From NCBI GenBank assembly GCA_036785325.1, contig JAXIVH010000025.1, forward strand, positions 1,571,072 to 1,635,071: 64,000 nt of DNA. Direction: 5' to 3'. Made by a program: the position numbers and the translations under genes. Below, one piece after another: positions 19,501-30,110 of the stretch (position 1 is its first letter; the number at the start of each line of letters is the position of its first letter). Source of the DNA: Urophycis tenuis (lineage: Eukaryota; Chordata; Actinopteri; Gadiformes; Phycidae). The notes below the pieces were generated by a model. It did not search any database. It worked only from the letters and a program-made list of their open reading frames with translations, and had not been told where the DNA came from.

Positions 19501-22500
19501 TGAGTGAGTGACTGAGTGGGTGAGTGAGTGAGTGTGTCCCTCACCCTGTCGGTACTGTGAGCAGACCAGTGGCGTGACTGAGTGAGTGACTGAGTGGGTG
19601 AGTGAGTGAGTGTGTCCCTCACCCTGTCTGTACTGGGAGCAGACCAGTGGCAGGTCCGTGTGCTGGCTGATCTGCTGGTAGAGCTGCAGGGACTCCCTCA
19701 GGGTCCTCTCCTTGTCCGCCTTGTTCTGGATCTGCCTGGTGCCCTGCAGCAGCTCGTTGGCCTGGGGGGGGGGGGGGGGGAAGGGGGGGGGGCAGACAGG
19801 GGAGACGGTCAAACCCTCCACACAGCGTCAGAGGAGGACGGGACCCACAGGTGCAGCAACGCTGGTCGGCGCCCCGTGCGTGTGCACTAGTGTGGATCGG
19901 GCCACAATTTTCTGGCCCGTGTCCGACAGAAAAGTAACCAAACCTGACAGGCATCAAGCTTTTTCTGTCCGAACCCGACACAGTTAAAGTCTATTTTTTC
20001 ATTCTAATGACGCATATGTGTTTATGAAAGCCTGCCTTTATTGAGTAACTGCAAGGCATTTGGAAATGTCAAACAGATGAGCGCAACATGCGCGGGTTAA
20101 CGTGTGGGTAAATTAAACATAAACAGATGTGACCGAGCCCGCCCCGATCCATCCTCTAGTGTGCACGTGTGCGTGCGTACCTTGGAGCAGACGCTGTCGT
20201 CGCTGGTGTACAGCAGGGGGCAGGTGTCGCGGAGGTGGCGGCTGACGGCGTCCACGCTGGCGTTGTCCTTGATGTAGACATTGATGAGGGCCGTGATCAG
20301 CGCCCCGCTCAGCTCCTTGCCGCGGATCACCACGTCCCGGAAGCTGGCGCCCTTCATCTGGTCCTGGTACTCCTGGGGGTGAACACACATAGACACAGGC
20401 ACACACACACACACACACAGGTCTGGTCAGGACTACGGCAACGTAATAAAAGCCGCTCTCGCACGACCGTGGGATTGCAACACTTGACCCTGATATAATT
20501 TTTATTCCAGCAGTTCATTTAAAAAGGCAATAAAACACTGCAGTTATGCATTACATAAAGTGAACTTAATGGTACGTAATATTCACAGCGTTCAAAGGGG
20601 GGCGGGGTAGGCTGGTGGTTCGGGTGGACCGACTCGCGGCCAAAACAAAGCTAAGAATTTAAATAATTTATTTTCGCTGAATAGTTTCAGATCCCATTTT
20701 GTTGTTGTTTTTTTAATCTGGCTTCTTTGGGGGCGGGGGGAAAAGTTAACTGTGTGGGAGTGAACGACTGAGTGAAGTGATTGAGCGGAGTGAGTGGAGT
20801 GAGTGAGTGAGCGGAGTGAGCGAGTGAGTGAGCGAGTGAAGTGAGTGAGTGGAGTGAGCGAGTGAGTGAGCGAGTGAAGTGAGTGAGCGAGTGAGTGAAG
20901 TGAGTGAGCGGAGTGATCGAGTGAGTGAAATGAGTGAGCAAAGTGAGCGAGTGGAGTGAGCGAGCGAGTGAGCGGAGTGAGCGAGTGGAGTGAGCGAGCG
21001 AGCGACAGGCGGAGTAAGTTAGTGGAGTGAGTGGGCGAGTGGAGTGAGCGAGCGAGCGAAGTGAGTGAATGATTGAGCGAGTGAGTGAGTGAGTGAGTGA
21101 GTGAATGAGCGGGCGAGCTACCTTGGGCAGCTCTGAGAGGACGAGGCTGAAGCGGTGGTCACAGAGCAGCTTCCACAGGGCCAGCGTCTGGCAGGACCGG
21201 TGCACCAGCTGCTGCAGCTCCTGCAGCGACATCTTCTCATACACCTGGGCCTCCACTGGGGGAGGGAGGGGGGAGGGAGGGGGGAGAGAGGGGGGAGAGA
21301 GGGGGGAGAGAGGGTTGGGAGGCCGGCGTAAACAAGTGTACAACAGTGTTTTGTGTCTCGCACACAAAGTGTTTTGTGTGCGCTTACTTTTTTTTTGTAC
21401 TATTTTTTTGGTACCATCTTGTATTTCTCTACTACAACAAGGACGTTTCAAACATACAAACTGTGTGTCTTGTGGTACAACTTTGGAAAGAGAAATTGAA
21501 GAGGAAAAAAAAAACCCTCGCAAAACAAAAGAAGGAAATTGCCGGCATAACAGTCATAACAAAAATGTAATTTAGTCGAGACCTTCTGATCGCAAAAAGT
21601 TATTTACTCTGTTTAGTTGGGAGACACAGCTGAACACTGGAGACCAGAGCTTAAACAATGGAGGTGAGCCTCTCATGGCCGTCGAAACACACGTGTATAT
21701 TAGATTAGACTGATCATTCCCAGTATTTTTTAGATATGGAAACGAAATGTGTTCTCTGCATTTGACCCATCCTATGGTACATAGGAGCAGTGGGCTGGAA
21801 GGAAGAAGAAGGAAGAATTACTCTTTTGATCCCGTGAGGGAAATTTGGTCTCTGCATTTAACCCAATCGCGAATTAGTGAAACACTCAGAACACAGTGAT
21901 GGTGAGGCACAGTGAGGTGAAGCACACACTTAAACCCGATGCAGTGAGCTGCCTGCAACAGCGGCGCTCTGGGAGCATTGAGGGGTTAGGTGCCTTGCTC
22001 AAGGGCACTTCAGCAGTTCGTACTGGTCGGGGTTCGAACCGGCAGCCCTCCGGTTACAAGTCCGAAGCCCTAACCAGTAGGCAACGGCTGCCAGGCTCTC
22101 AGGTTCTGCCAGGTTCGCCAGGCTGCTATGTTCAGCAGCCCGGGGAGCAAGTTGGGGGTTCAGTGTCTTGCTCAAGGACACTTCGACATGCGGACATTTG
22201 GAGGAGGGGAATCGAGGGGATCGAACCGCCGACCCTACAGTTAGTGGACGACCTGCTCTGTCCACCCGCTCTACCCACTGTGCCACCATCGCCCCGCCCA
22301 TACATGGATCCCCAGGTGCACGCGCATCGACGTCGTCCGCGGCGACACAAGGGCGTGGTCACTCACTCTGGTACTTCCTCTGGAGCTCCTGCTGGACCTG
22401 CTGCGTGCTGGCGCCGTCCGGACGCATGAAGCCCAGCAGACGCTGCTGCAGGTTGGCCGGGGAGCTGAAGCTATGGGGGGCATTTCAGATCACTGAGGAG

Positions 22501-25500
22501 GTGCAACATGACTGGGTGGAGATACAATGTGAGGTGAATCCCGAGTCCAGGGCGATGAGGTCAATGAGCCGACGACAAGGGTGTGTACTGATGCACGCCA
22601 TTCCTACATACAGGAGGCTTGATGCCAATGCCGTGGTGAGTACAAGGGTGAAAGAGTAACCAAACCAGTCAGAACCATAATAACTCATGTGATAGTAACC
22701 TGACAACTTCTGAGTGCTCAGAGAGGGTGTCAAGTTGGATCGGATGCCAACTTTTCCTGCCACTTCAAATCGCAAGGACGGCATTTAGACTCCTGGCTGG
22801 CCTTGTAATTGGCTGTGATCAGATTGAAGCTTGGAATGTGGCTGTTTTGAAGTTTTAATGGCATGCAGCCTTTAAAGATAAAAAATGGTGCGGTGCCATT
22901 GAGGATAATTTAATAATTGTTTCCATCCAAAAATAGAAAATGTCCATTTTCTTTCTTTTTTTTTTAGAATGGGCTTGGTCCCACTGCCGCGGCTATGGAT
23001 GGTGCAGGGGTCAGATGTTTACCTGGCAGGCCCCAGAGACGACTGGCTGAACTGAGAGTTCTTATCCAGAAACTCCCTCAAGCCCAGCAGCTCCTGGAGG
23101 ACCCTCTCCAGATCACACACGTCCACCGTGCTCTCCAACTGAAACAGACCCACGTTTTACCGGAACAAAAAGGTTTCCCCAACAGAATACAATTATACAT
23201 GAATCATTCAGCAGCCAATTTTATCCAAAGCAACGTACAAGTAGGACAAAAGTGTATTTTATTTTAGAAGTAAAAAGTTTAAAACCAACCCCGGTTCAAG
23301 GAAGTAGGTCAAGGAAGTACAAGTACATTTCTGTCCTTTCACCATCAGCAACGTTACTTACAATGTTGAGATTCTGGTTGCCGGCGTTGATGGTCTTCTC
23401 AACAGCAAGGCTCCCATCCCAGATGTTGCTGTGGTTTAGAAAATACAGTCAGTGGGAAAGACGACGAAGATACTGCAGCAAAAACACCAATATTTGACAA
23501 CCTTACAAGTTAAGATGTACTTCATAAAAGGGCCAAACTTCAATGTCACAGCGCAAGTACCACACAGTAATTTAATCAAAAAGTAATATAAAGACATTCC
23601 CTTTTTTAACTTAAACCTGCAAAAAGTTTGACGAAGTGCAAGTGCAAACGTCAAAGTCACAAACACGACGCGGCCGACCACCAAACACAAACGCCATCGA
23701 CCGTGCGGGCTAAACAATGGACACCACGCATCCAGAGCCAGCAGGTCAGCGCTAACACTGCGCAGCGGCGGCGGTGGCTAAGCTACCGACCCCAGGATGC
23801 GGCTGAAGTAGATGCAGATGCCGCCGTGTTTCCCGGAGAAGATGACCTCGGGGCCGGCCGAGACCGGCGCCATGGGCGTGGAGCAGACGGTGGGGCTGAA
23901 GTGGGCGGCCAGGTGAGGGGTCATACCTGTGGGGTGCAGGGGGGGACAGGAAGAGGAAACAAAAATGTAGAGACATTAGGATGTCTTCACGTCTCCAAGC
24001 GCTATTCAGTGAAAACATTGTCTTGAGTGAAGGGAAATAATAACATTATCATAATGTGTTCAAATTTATTCTTGTAGACTTTTGATTTTGGCAAGACACT
24101 TGAATAAATTCAGCTGTTCGAATGAGAAGTGTGCTGATGTTTTCGCAGCAATATGAAATAGATATTAGAGAGGGAATTGGGACCTGTTGAACCTCCCAAC
24201 ACGAGCTCTAAGCCACTTATAACAGACTACATCATCAAAACCACTACAGTAATGCCAAGATTTGTGTCCCTACTGTACAGAACCGTCAACCAGGGCCAAT
24301 AGACCGAGAGATGAAAAGGACACCATGGAGGACTGGATAAAAACAACGGTAGTCGAGCTTTTGAAAGCGATTTGCGCTAATGAACCTGAGATGAAGATGA
24401 CCTCAACAGGGTCACCGTCAGCGACCCAGGAACCCACCGGAAAGGTAACAAACAGAACCGGGTTCTCTTGGGGGGAAACTCACCCGGTACCGGGGACCCG
24501 AACATGGGCCCCGCCGTGGCGGGGGTCTGGAAGGCGGAGGGAAACTTCATCTGCGCCTCGCCTCCGTACCTGGTGTGGAGAACATCAGACTTTAAAGACC
24601 TCCAGTGTTTACAGAGCGGGCGACTGCCTGAGCGGCTGAGGGGGGGGGTCTCCACACCCACCTGAAGAACGCCCTGGTGGCCCACTGGGACACCTCGCGG
24701 TCGGAGGCGGCTCTGGAGCAGGCGAGGATCAGGGAGGTGGCGCAGGCCTGAGACTCCTGCGGCGACCGACGGAGGCATGGTTAAAGATGGAGGAGGTGAC
24801 ATCGCTCATAGTCCCTTCATCGCCGAGGCGTTTGTAGGGGTAAAAACAGGTGTTGCTCGAAACGCTTTGCAGCTTTTATGTGCGGGGGGGGCGCAGGTAG
24901 CAGACTGAACTGGTGAGACTAGTGAACCGAGGTATCGACCTTTTGTGCCCCGGTACGTAAATCAAGCGGACCCATGATTAGGGGCGATGTGAGACGCCTG
25001 CATTTGTCCTACAATGACACCTCTGTGCTAAAAGGGTATTTAATTCAATATTTAGCTTTTTTTTTTTTTTATATCGTAAAAACAGAATACTTTATGAATG
25101 GGCCTCCCATCAGCCAACACAGTGTTGAATACATACCCGGTGCAGTTTGAAGAAGCGCTCCACCTCCTCGCTCTCTCCACCGGCACACGTCACAAGCAGA
25201 TGCCTCAGCTGGTCCACCGGCCGCAGCTTGTGGAAGATGTGACTCCCCTTTGGGGACAAATAAAGAGCCCATTCACATGCGGGATCAAACTACAAATCAC
25301 CTCCGTGTCTCGAAAGGATAAACACTGCATCGCACGGCAGCATTCGGACCCATTCAGCATTCCCAGATTTTCTTATTTTACAGCGCGACTCATTTTTTAC
25401 ATTTACATTTATATAAGGATACCTTTTGAAGAATAAAACTTGGACATTACCAAAGTGTGAATGTTTGAATGATAAATTCAGGGTACCATAAGGGTACCGA

Positions 25501-28500
25501 CTATAGACCAGGGAAGAGGCGGAGAGAGCTCCTTGACGCTCACCTTTGCGGAGAGGAGCACAAACTTCTGCTGGGGCACGTTGTGCTGCTGCACCACCAC
25601 GGGGGAGTCCGTGAGGGGGATCAGGTCTCTGTTGAGGGGGGTGGACACCCTGCCGGGACGCTCCTCCTCGATGGCGCTGAGGGCCCAGGAGTGGCCGTCC
25701 ACGTTGGACGTCATCTGCGTCGGCGCCGAGAGGGGGAAAGCATCGGCCGGTGAATGAATGAATACTTAAAGCTGCAGTATGCGGCGATGAGCGTTTCCAG
25801 GCTCGCCTCCTCTAAAGACTTTGAAAAGATAAAAGAGCTCTGCTACCCCTGCGTGCTGATCTTTCTGGAGCCCCTCCAGGTTCGTTTTGATTGAAATTCA
25901 GGTTTATTCATTCACAACACAGGATGCTAAAATCCCAGTGTGGGATTTCTCTTGATTTCCCCGCAATGAATCTGAGTCCCTGTAGCCCTTGACCATTAGT
26001 ATGATGGTAAACGCTTGATCATTAGCATGCTTAGGCTGAAAAGGAGAACTTTGCATTTATGAACAGCAAAATGTTCATCATCTTTTGGCAAGACAATAAA
26101 CTAATCTTTAACACATCGTAATATACATTTGTAACTGATAAATAAGTGCCGTGTTAAAAACGGCCCACATTTTACCACCAGGTTTGATTAGCTATTAAAA
26201 GCAAAGTCACAATCTACCCTCTAGTGACATCACAAATGGGAGAGTGCACCCAGCTGCATGATGGAGAGAGATCAGCCTACCAGTTGGTACAGTCCACTGG
26301 ATAAGCTGGTAGACTGAGCACTGACTCATATACAAATGTATGTTAATGTTTCGCTAATGATTAGCTCATCATCCACTAAAGACTTAAACCAGAATTCCAT
26401 CATTATTTGGTCCTGGGCCATAAGCACATCCCCAGATGGCTCTGGTCACAGCGGTTCTGTGACCCAAAGCCGCGCCCTGCCGGCCCTACCTGAGCCTCCA
26501 TCAGGGGTTTCTTGAAGGGGAAGGAGTCGTGGTTGATGCACCACAGCAGGTCGCTGTCCTCTGTCTCGGAGGCGGCCATCAACAGAACTCCTGCCGTGAC
26601 GGAGAGAAATGCTCGTTACCCACAATGCCCTTTGCCAGGGAGTTCAGACTGAAGGCAGCGTCAGGACGTTCATCAACATTTTACGGCGCATCAGCATCAG
26701 TTATAGCGCGGCGATCCATCATTCTGATCAAAGTAAGATACATAATCTTTATTACGTGTTTACCACGCGGAGACCGAATTAGTTTGGGGACGTTTATTGG
26801 CGAAGTTGCATATTAATGTGCTCGGAATTCATTAAGCTGATGAATTTGTCCATTGCAGTGCAGCGCTAAGAGGGAGACATTACCTGTAGACAGAGAGATG
26901 GCTGCTGCCAGCAGAAACGTGCCTGTATTGCTGAAACAACTAGTCAATTCATCGCTTATTCATCAAGGGAAATGCCTCAGAGACGCAAATGTCAGACTGT
27001 TTTGGGGGGGGGGGGTCTCGTCGTGGGGCGATCATCTATTAAACGCTTTCCTCTTTGATTTCTTGACTGCGCGTCAAAGTCAACACCGGCCCGTTTAATA
27101 CATCGCTTTGCATTTCTGCGGATATTGCAGCGATGCTTTGTTTTTGTTTTTTATGCCTCGCACTAAAGTAACGTGCATTCCAACACCACTTTGACCCGAC
27201 GTCAGTCAATCAGTCAGTCAGTCGGTCGGTCACGGCCCGCCGGGTTACCTTTGCTGTAGAGAGCCTTGTGGACGGCGGTGGGCTTCTGCAGCGTGGACGA
27301 GGCGGAGAAGCCCGGGGGCAGGCGCACGTGGAGCAGGGCCAGCGTGCACGGCCGCTGCGCCGCGTTCTTCTGGGGAGGGGGCGCAAAGGGCGCGGTGCAG
27401 AAGTACAGGCGCACGCCTGCGGTGGATGGAAGGAGAGAAGGTTAAAAAAGGGTCAAAACGCTATGGATACGCTTTCAAGTACAGGATTTCGGAAAAACGT
27501 CGAGGTCAACCGACGACGAGGGGGGCGTTGGGGTCGTCCTACCGGCGTGGGTGATGGCCAGCAGGTGGCAGTTTGAAGACTCGGAGCGCTGGATCACAGA
27601 GATCTGCACAATGGGCTTGAACACTGAGCGGTCGATCGTCCTGCAACACAGAGCACATCGCCATCCATGAGAGGGAAGTGACGGGAGCGGAGGAACGGTG
27701 CTGTGCTTTACTGGAAAGGGGATGGGGATGTTGGTTCAGGCGTACTTGGCGATGTTTCCGGCAGCGTTCACAATGGTGTTCTGACACATGTACGCCACGC
27801 GGCTCATGCCTTGCCCGTTGGCACCGAGGTCATACACCTGGAACAAAAGAAAACACAAAAAAATAATTTGCTATACCTGGAGGAAAAGTCTGTCAATTCA
27901 GTGTGCCAGCTGGTCTAGACTAGCTTGAACTATTACTGAAAAAGTCTGCAAATTTAACTGTTGATGGCTATTTAAATACTCCAAACAAAAACAACTTTAA
28001 AATCAACTAATATATACAATACCTGTAGCATGCCCTTCTCCGATCGTGTGTAGAGAATGTTGCGGGAGTTGTCGACTGCAATCTGCAAAATAGGATCTGT
28101 GTGGGACACAACGAAGGAAAGCGCATTTACCATCCTGACGACCAAGACCAGAACCCATCAGAACCCCCCCTACCTCCACCCCATAGGATCTGTGTGGAGC
28201 ACAACAGCAAAAGGTAATTTACAAGCCTGACGAACAAGACCAGAACCCATCAGAACCCCTCCACCTCAACCTCAACCCCCACCCCATAGGATCTGTGCGG
28301 AGCACAACAGCAAAAGGTAATTTATAATCCTGGTGAACAAGACCAGAACCCATCAGAACCCCCCCACCCCCACCCCCCCACGTCGGCGCACAGGTTAGGC
28401 CTGCTCACCGTCCTCGGAGAAGGAGAACTGGAGCACGGAGGGGATGAGGAAGGACAGGCTGCTCTTGGAGTGGTTGATCTTGCGGCAGCGCTGGCTGAAC

Positions 28501-29388
28501 CAGCCCGCCTCCGCCTGGTAGGCCATCTCGTAGAGGCAGCCGTCTTTGCCCGCCATGAACATGCGGCCCTGGTCGGTGGAGGTGATGGCGTGGATGTAGA
28601 CGTTGTCCGTGGGGATGGAGTACAGGGGGTCGGGGAGCAGCTGCATGCCGCCCGACATGCTATCGTTCAGGCCTGCGGTCCGGGGAGAGAAGGGGGGGGG
28701 GGGGACAGAGGGAAGAGCGTGTGGACGGCCCGCACTGAGTAGACGTGTTTCATAGACAGGAGGCTGCAACACAGCGTGCTGCAGTAAACTTCACATGCTG
28801 ACACGGAACCTCAGGTTGAAACCGCAGGTTCTGCTCACTTGCATCTAGGTCAATCAATGAACATGCTGCCAGAACTGCAGAGCAGGCATTAACATTTGTC
28901 CCTACTTTCCACAGCCTTTTGAAAACACAGTAAATGACTCGTAACAATCCAAAAAATGCTGTCATCAGGATTCCAAGTGGGAATTCAAAAGCAAAAAAAT
29001 CAACCAACAAAGGTGTGTGTGTGTGTGTGGGACTCACCAGCCTGGCCTTTAGGGAAGCTGAGCCCCAGGATAACCACGTCCACAGATGTAGCAAGTACCA
29101 GCAAGTAGTCGATGTGCTGCTGAAACATCCCTAACAAAAGACAGCAACGTGTCAAGCTTGTGCTTGGAGAAACTCACCATGTGTGCAGGACACAGACAGT
29201 GAATTCAAGTATAACGGTTATTAATATAGAGGGGTCAATATCAATCAATCAAGTTACCTGGTTTTGGTTTTACCAGTCCCACTGAAAGGATGGTTTCAAT
29301 GAGACCATCAAAGTATGCAACGTCACCTCTGAAAAAAAAAGCTGTTTTCCTTAGTTGGGGTTTAATGGTAGTGGCATGATTTCATTGA

Positions 29389-29440
<52 letters not shown>

Positions 29441-30110
29441 ACGTACCCATCTTCATAATTCCACATGAAGATATCATTGTCAATCGTCAGCCAGGCTCGA
29501 GAGATCTCGGGAAAAACACCCATCATGCAATTACACTGCATGTCTGTCAAAGTTGTTAAGGAGTAACATATGAGCTTAATCCATCACCCATCTATGACCA
29601 CACAGGGCCATCCTGAGGAAATACTGAACGGGTGATTACAGGACCAAAAGTTCCAAGGTCCAAACGTCTTAGTAAACAACTTGTTTGCTTGCTTATCACA
29701 CATTACAAAGGATACGGCTGAACTGCTCAACAAGCTCAGGAGGTAGAGGAACTCTGCGGACCGCGCTGAGCTCTGGGAGGTTCGGTACGCTCAGTAGACC
29801 TGGTCCCTGCAGGGGGTAGTCCATATCTGACGTCCCGGACAATGACGGAGCATCTGCGGTACGAGGAAAAAAAAGGTGGATATACTATGATGGTGGATAT
29901 ACTTAAAAAAAAAAAAAAAACATCATGATGACATCTACCGTTAATCTGTAACCAGTGTGATCACTCACTGTGAGAGAAAACCGACAGAAGTTCTGACAGA
30001 TCAGGGAAGCAGCGGTCCTCCTGAAGATGCCTGTCAATAATCCTGCCAGAGTTCTCCAGCGCTTCGGCAAACACTGCGGCGGGACTGGTCGCTCCGAGGA
30101 CGGACGGCAT
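13538..30110 (-). CDS. nup155: Nucleoporin Nup155, complete
   Basis: Scaffold nucleoporin of the inner ring of the nuclear pore complex, needed for pore assembly. Thirty-three exons: 30110-29969, 29853-29716, 29543-29447, 29328-29258, 29130-29038, 28672-28409, 28096-28023, 27837-27746, 27640-27543, 27416-27249, 26590-26490, 25714-25544, 25247-25136, 24747-24662, 24569-24484, 23926-23791, 23428-23362, 23138-23023, 22470-22367, 21255-21122, 20372-20181, 19761-19623, 18839-18704, 18469-18316, 17927-17824, 17347-17193, 16689-16560, 16295-16182, 16040-15920, 15806-15696, 15165-15029, 14716-14610, 13676-13538. They total 4,089 nt, so 1,362 residues plus stop, against about 1,391 in human. The N-terminal beta-propeller (about 60-500) shows DYPLQGPGLLSVPNLPEL, CNCMMGVFPEISRAWLTI, AGKDGCLYEMAYQAEAGWF and HVRLPPGFSASS. 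The C-terminal helical solenoid shows WATRAFFRYGGEAQM, SGKHGGICIYFSRI, MDLLWRYYEKSR and RRFTNVCLDNICGYL. Introns are crowded with minisatellites and transposon remnants, several touching splice sites. Confidence 0.97.
14743..14912. repeat. About 22-bp minisatellite (GCGTTAGCGAGACTCGTTA type)
   Basis: Seven or so imperfect units of GCAAGCGTTAGCGAGACTCG in the nup155 intron before the penultimate coding exon. Confidence 0.85.
15442..15695. mobile_element. hAT-type MITE with 8-bp target-site duplication at a nup155 splice donor
   Basis: The element spans 15450-15687. It starts TAGAGTGCGGATGG and ends CCATCCTCTG, so the ends are inverted repeats of the form (T/C)AGAG..GGATGG. It is flanked by ATGCTCAC (15442-15449) and GTGCTCAC (15688-15695), a 7/8 match of the length made by hAT transposases. 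It encodes nothing and contains GAACCCGACCCGAGCCCGAC. A second copy lies at 19888-20158. The right-hand duplication is exactly the first eight bases of the intron after nup155 exon 15806-15696. Confidence 0.7.
18905..19622. repeat. Minisatellite carrying copies of a nup155 exon end and splice donor
   Basis: Ten units of about 64-79 bp lie directly downstream of nup155 exon 19761-19623. Each unit repeats the last ~30 bases of that exon (plus-strand CCTGTCTGTACTG..CAGACCAGTGGC, encoding PLVCSQYRQ) together with the first intron bases, followed by GTGAGTGAGTGACTGAG filler. The donor-like GGTGAGG or GGTTAGG is kept in the units. Confidence 0.9.
19880..20166. mobile_element. Second copy of the hAT-type MITE, with perfect 8-bp duplication
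   Basis: The element at 19888-20158 begins TAGTGTGGATCGGG and ends CGATCCATCCTCTA. It is flanked on both sides by GTGTGCAC (19880-19887 and 20159-20166). It shares CCCGACAGGCATCAAGCTTT, GAGCGCAACATGCG and GTGACCGAGCCCG with the copy at 15450-15687 in the same orientation. It ends 14 bp short of another nup155 splice donor (20180). Confidence 0.75.
20750..21119. repeat. GAGTGAGTGAGCG minisatellite in a nup155 intron
   Basis: About 370 bp of GAGT/GAGC/GAAGT short units run up to within a few bases of the donor of nup155 exon 21255-21122. It creates a Ser/Leu/His-rich open frame on the minus strand that is not a gene. Confidence 0.9.
21700..22320 (-). mobile_element. SINE-like remnants with tRNA-type B-box sequences
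   Basis: Two adjacent elements read on the minus strand. The right one (about 22100-22295) shows a tRNA-like head GTGGCACAGTGGGTAGAGCG and a B-box GGTTCGATCCC. The left one (about 21820-22090) has GGTTCGAACC and the common fish phrase TTGCTCAAGGGCAC. These look like tRNA-derived short interspersed elements, not functional tRNAs. Confidence 0.65.
28090..28375. repeat. About 95-bp minisatellite carrying copies of a nup155 splice acceptor
   Basis: Three units lie upstream (in transcript sense) of nup155 exon 28096-28023. Each begins on the plus strand with TAGGATCTGTGTGG or a near match, which is the exon's first bases plus its acceptor CCACACAG on the minus strand. It then continues GACCAGAACCCATCAGAACC. 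The two extra acceptor copies border at about 28189 and 28292. Confidence 0.85.
29393..29440. repeat. (CA)n microsatellite
   Basis: A short CA run just inside the intron after nup155 exon 29543-29447. Confidence 0.95.

Noticed and set aside
19104..19622. Minus-strand frame of tandem THSPTQSLTQSRHW units, possibly a repeat protein
   Set aside because: It is the intronic minisatellite downstream of a nup155 exon, read in another frame, with no start context or domain.
20687..21523. 278-codon minus-strand open frame rich in SLTHSLRSLAHS
   Set aside because: It crosses a nup155 exon in a different frame plus the GAGT/GAGC repeat; no protein family is recognisable.
22010..22290. Possible tRNA genes, because of GGTTCGAACC and GGTTCGATCC boxes
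   Set aside because: No full cloverleaf can be folded. The B-boxes belong to tRNA-derived SINEs with the usual fish SINE context.
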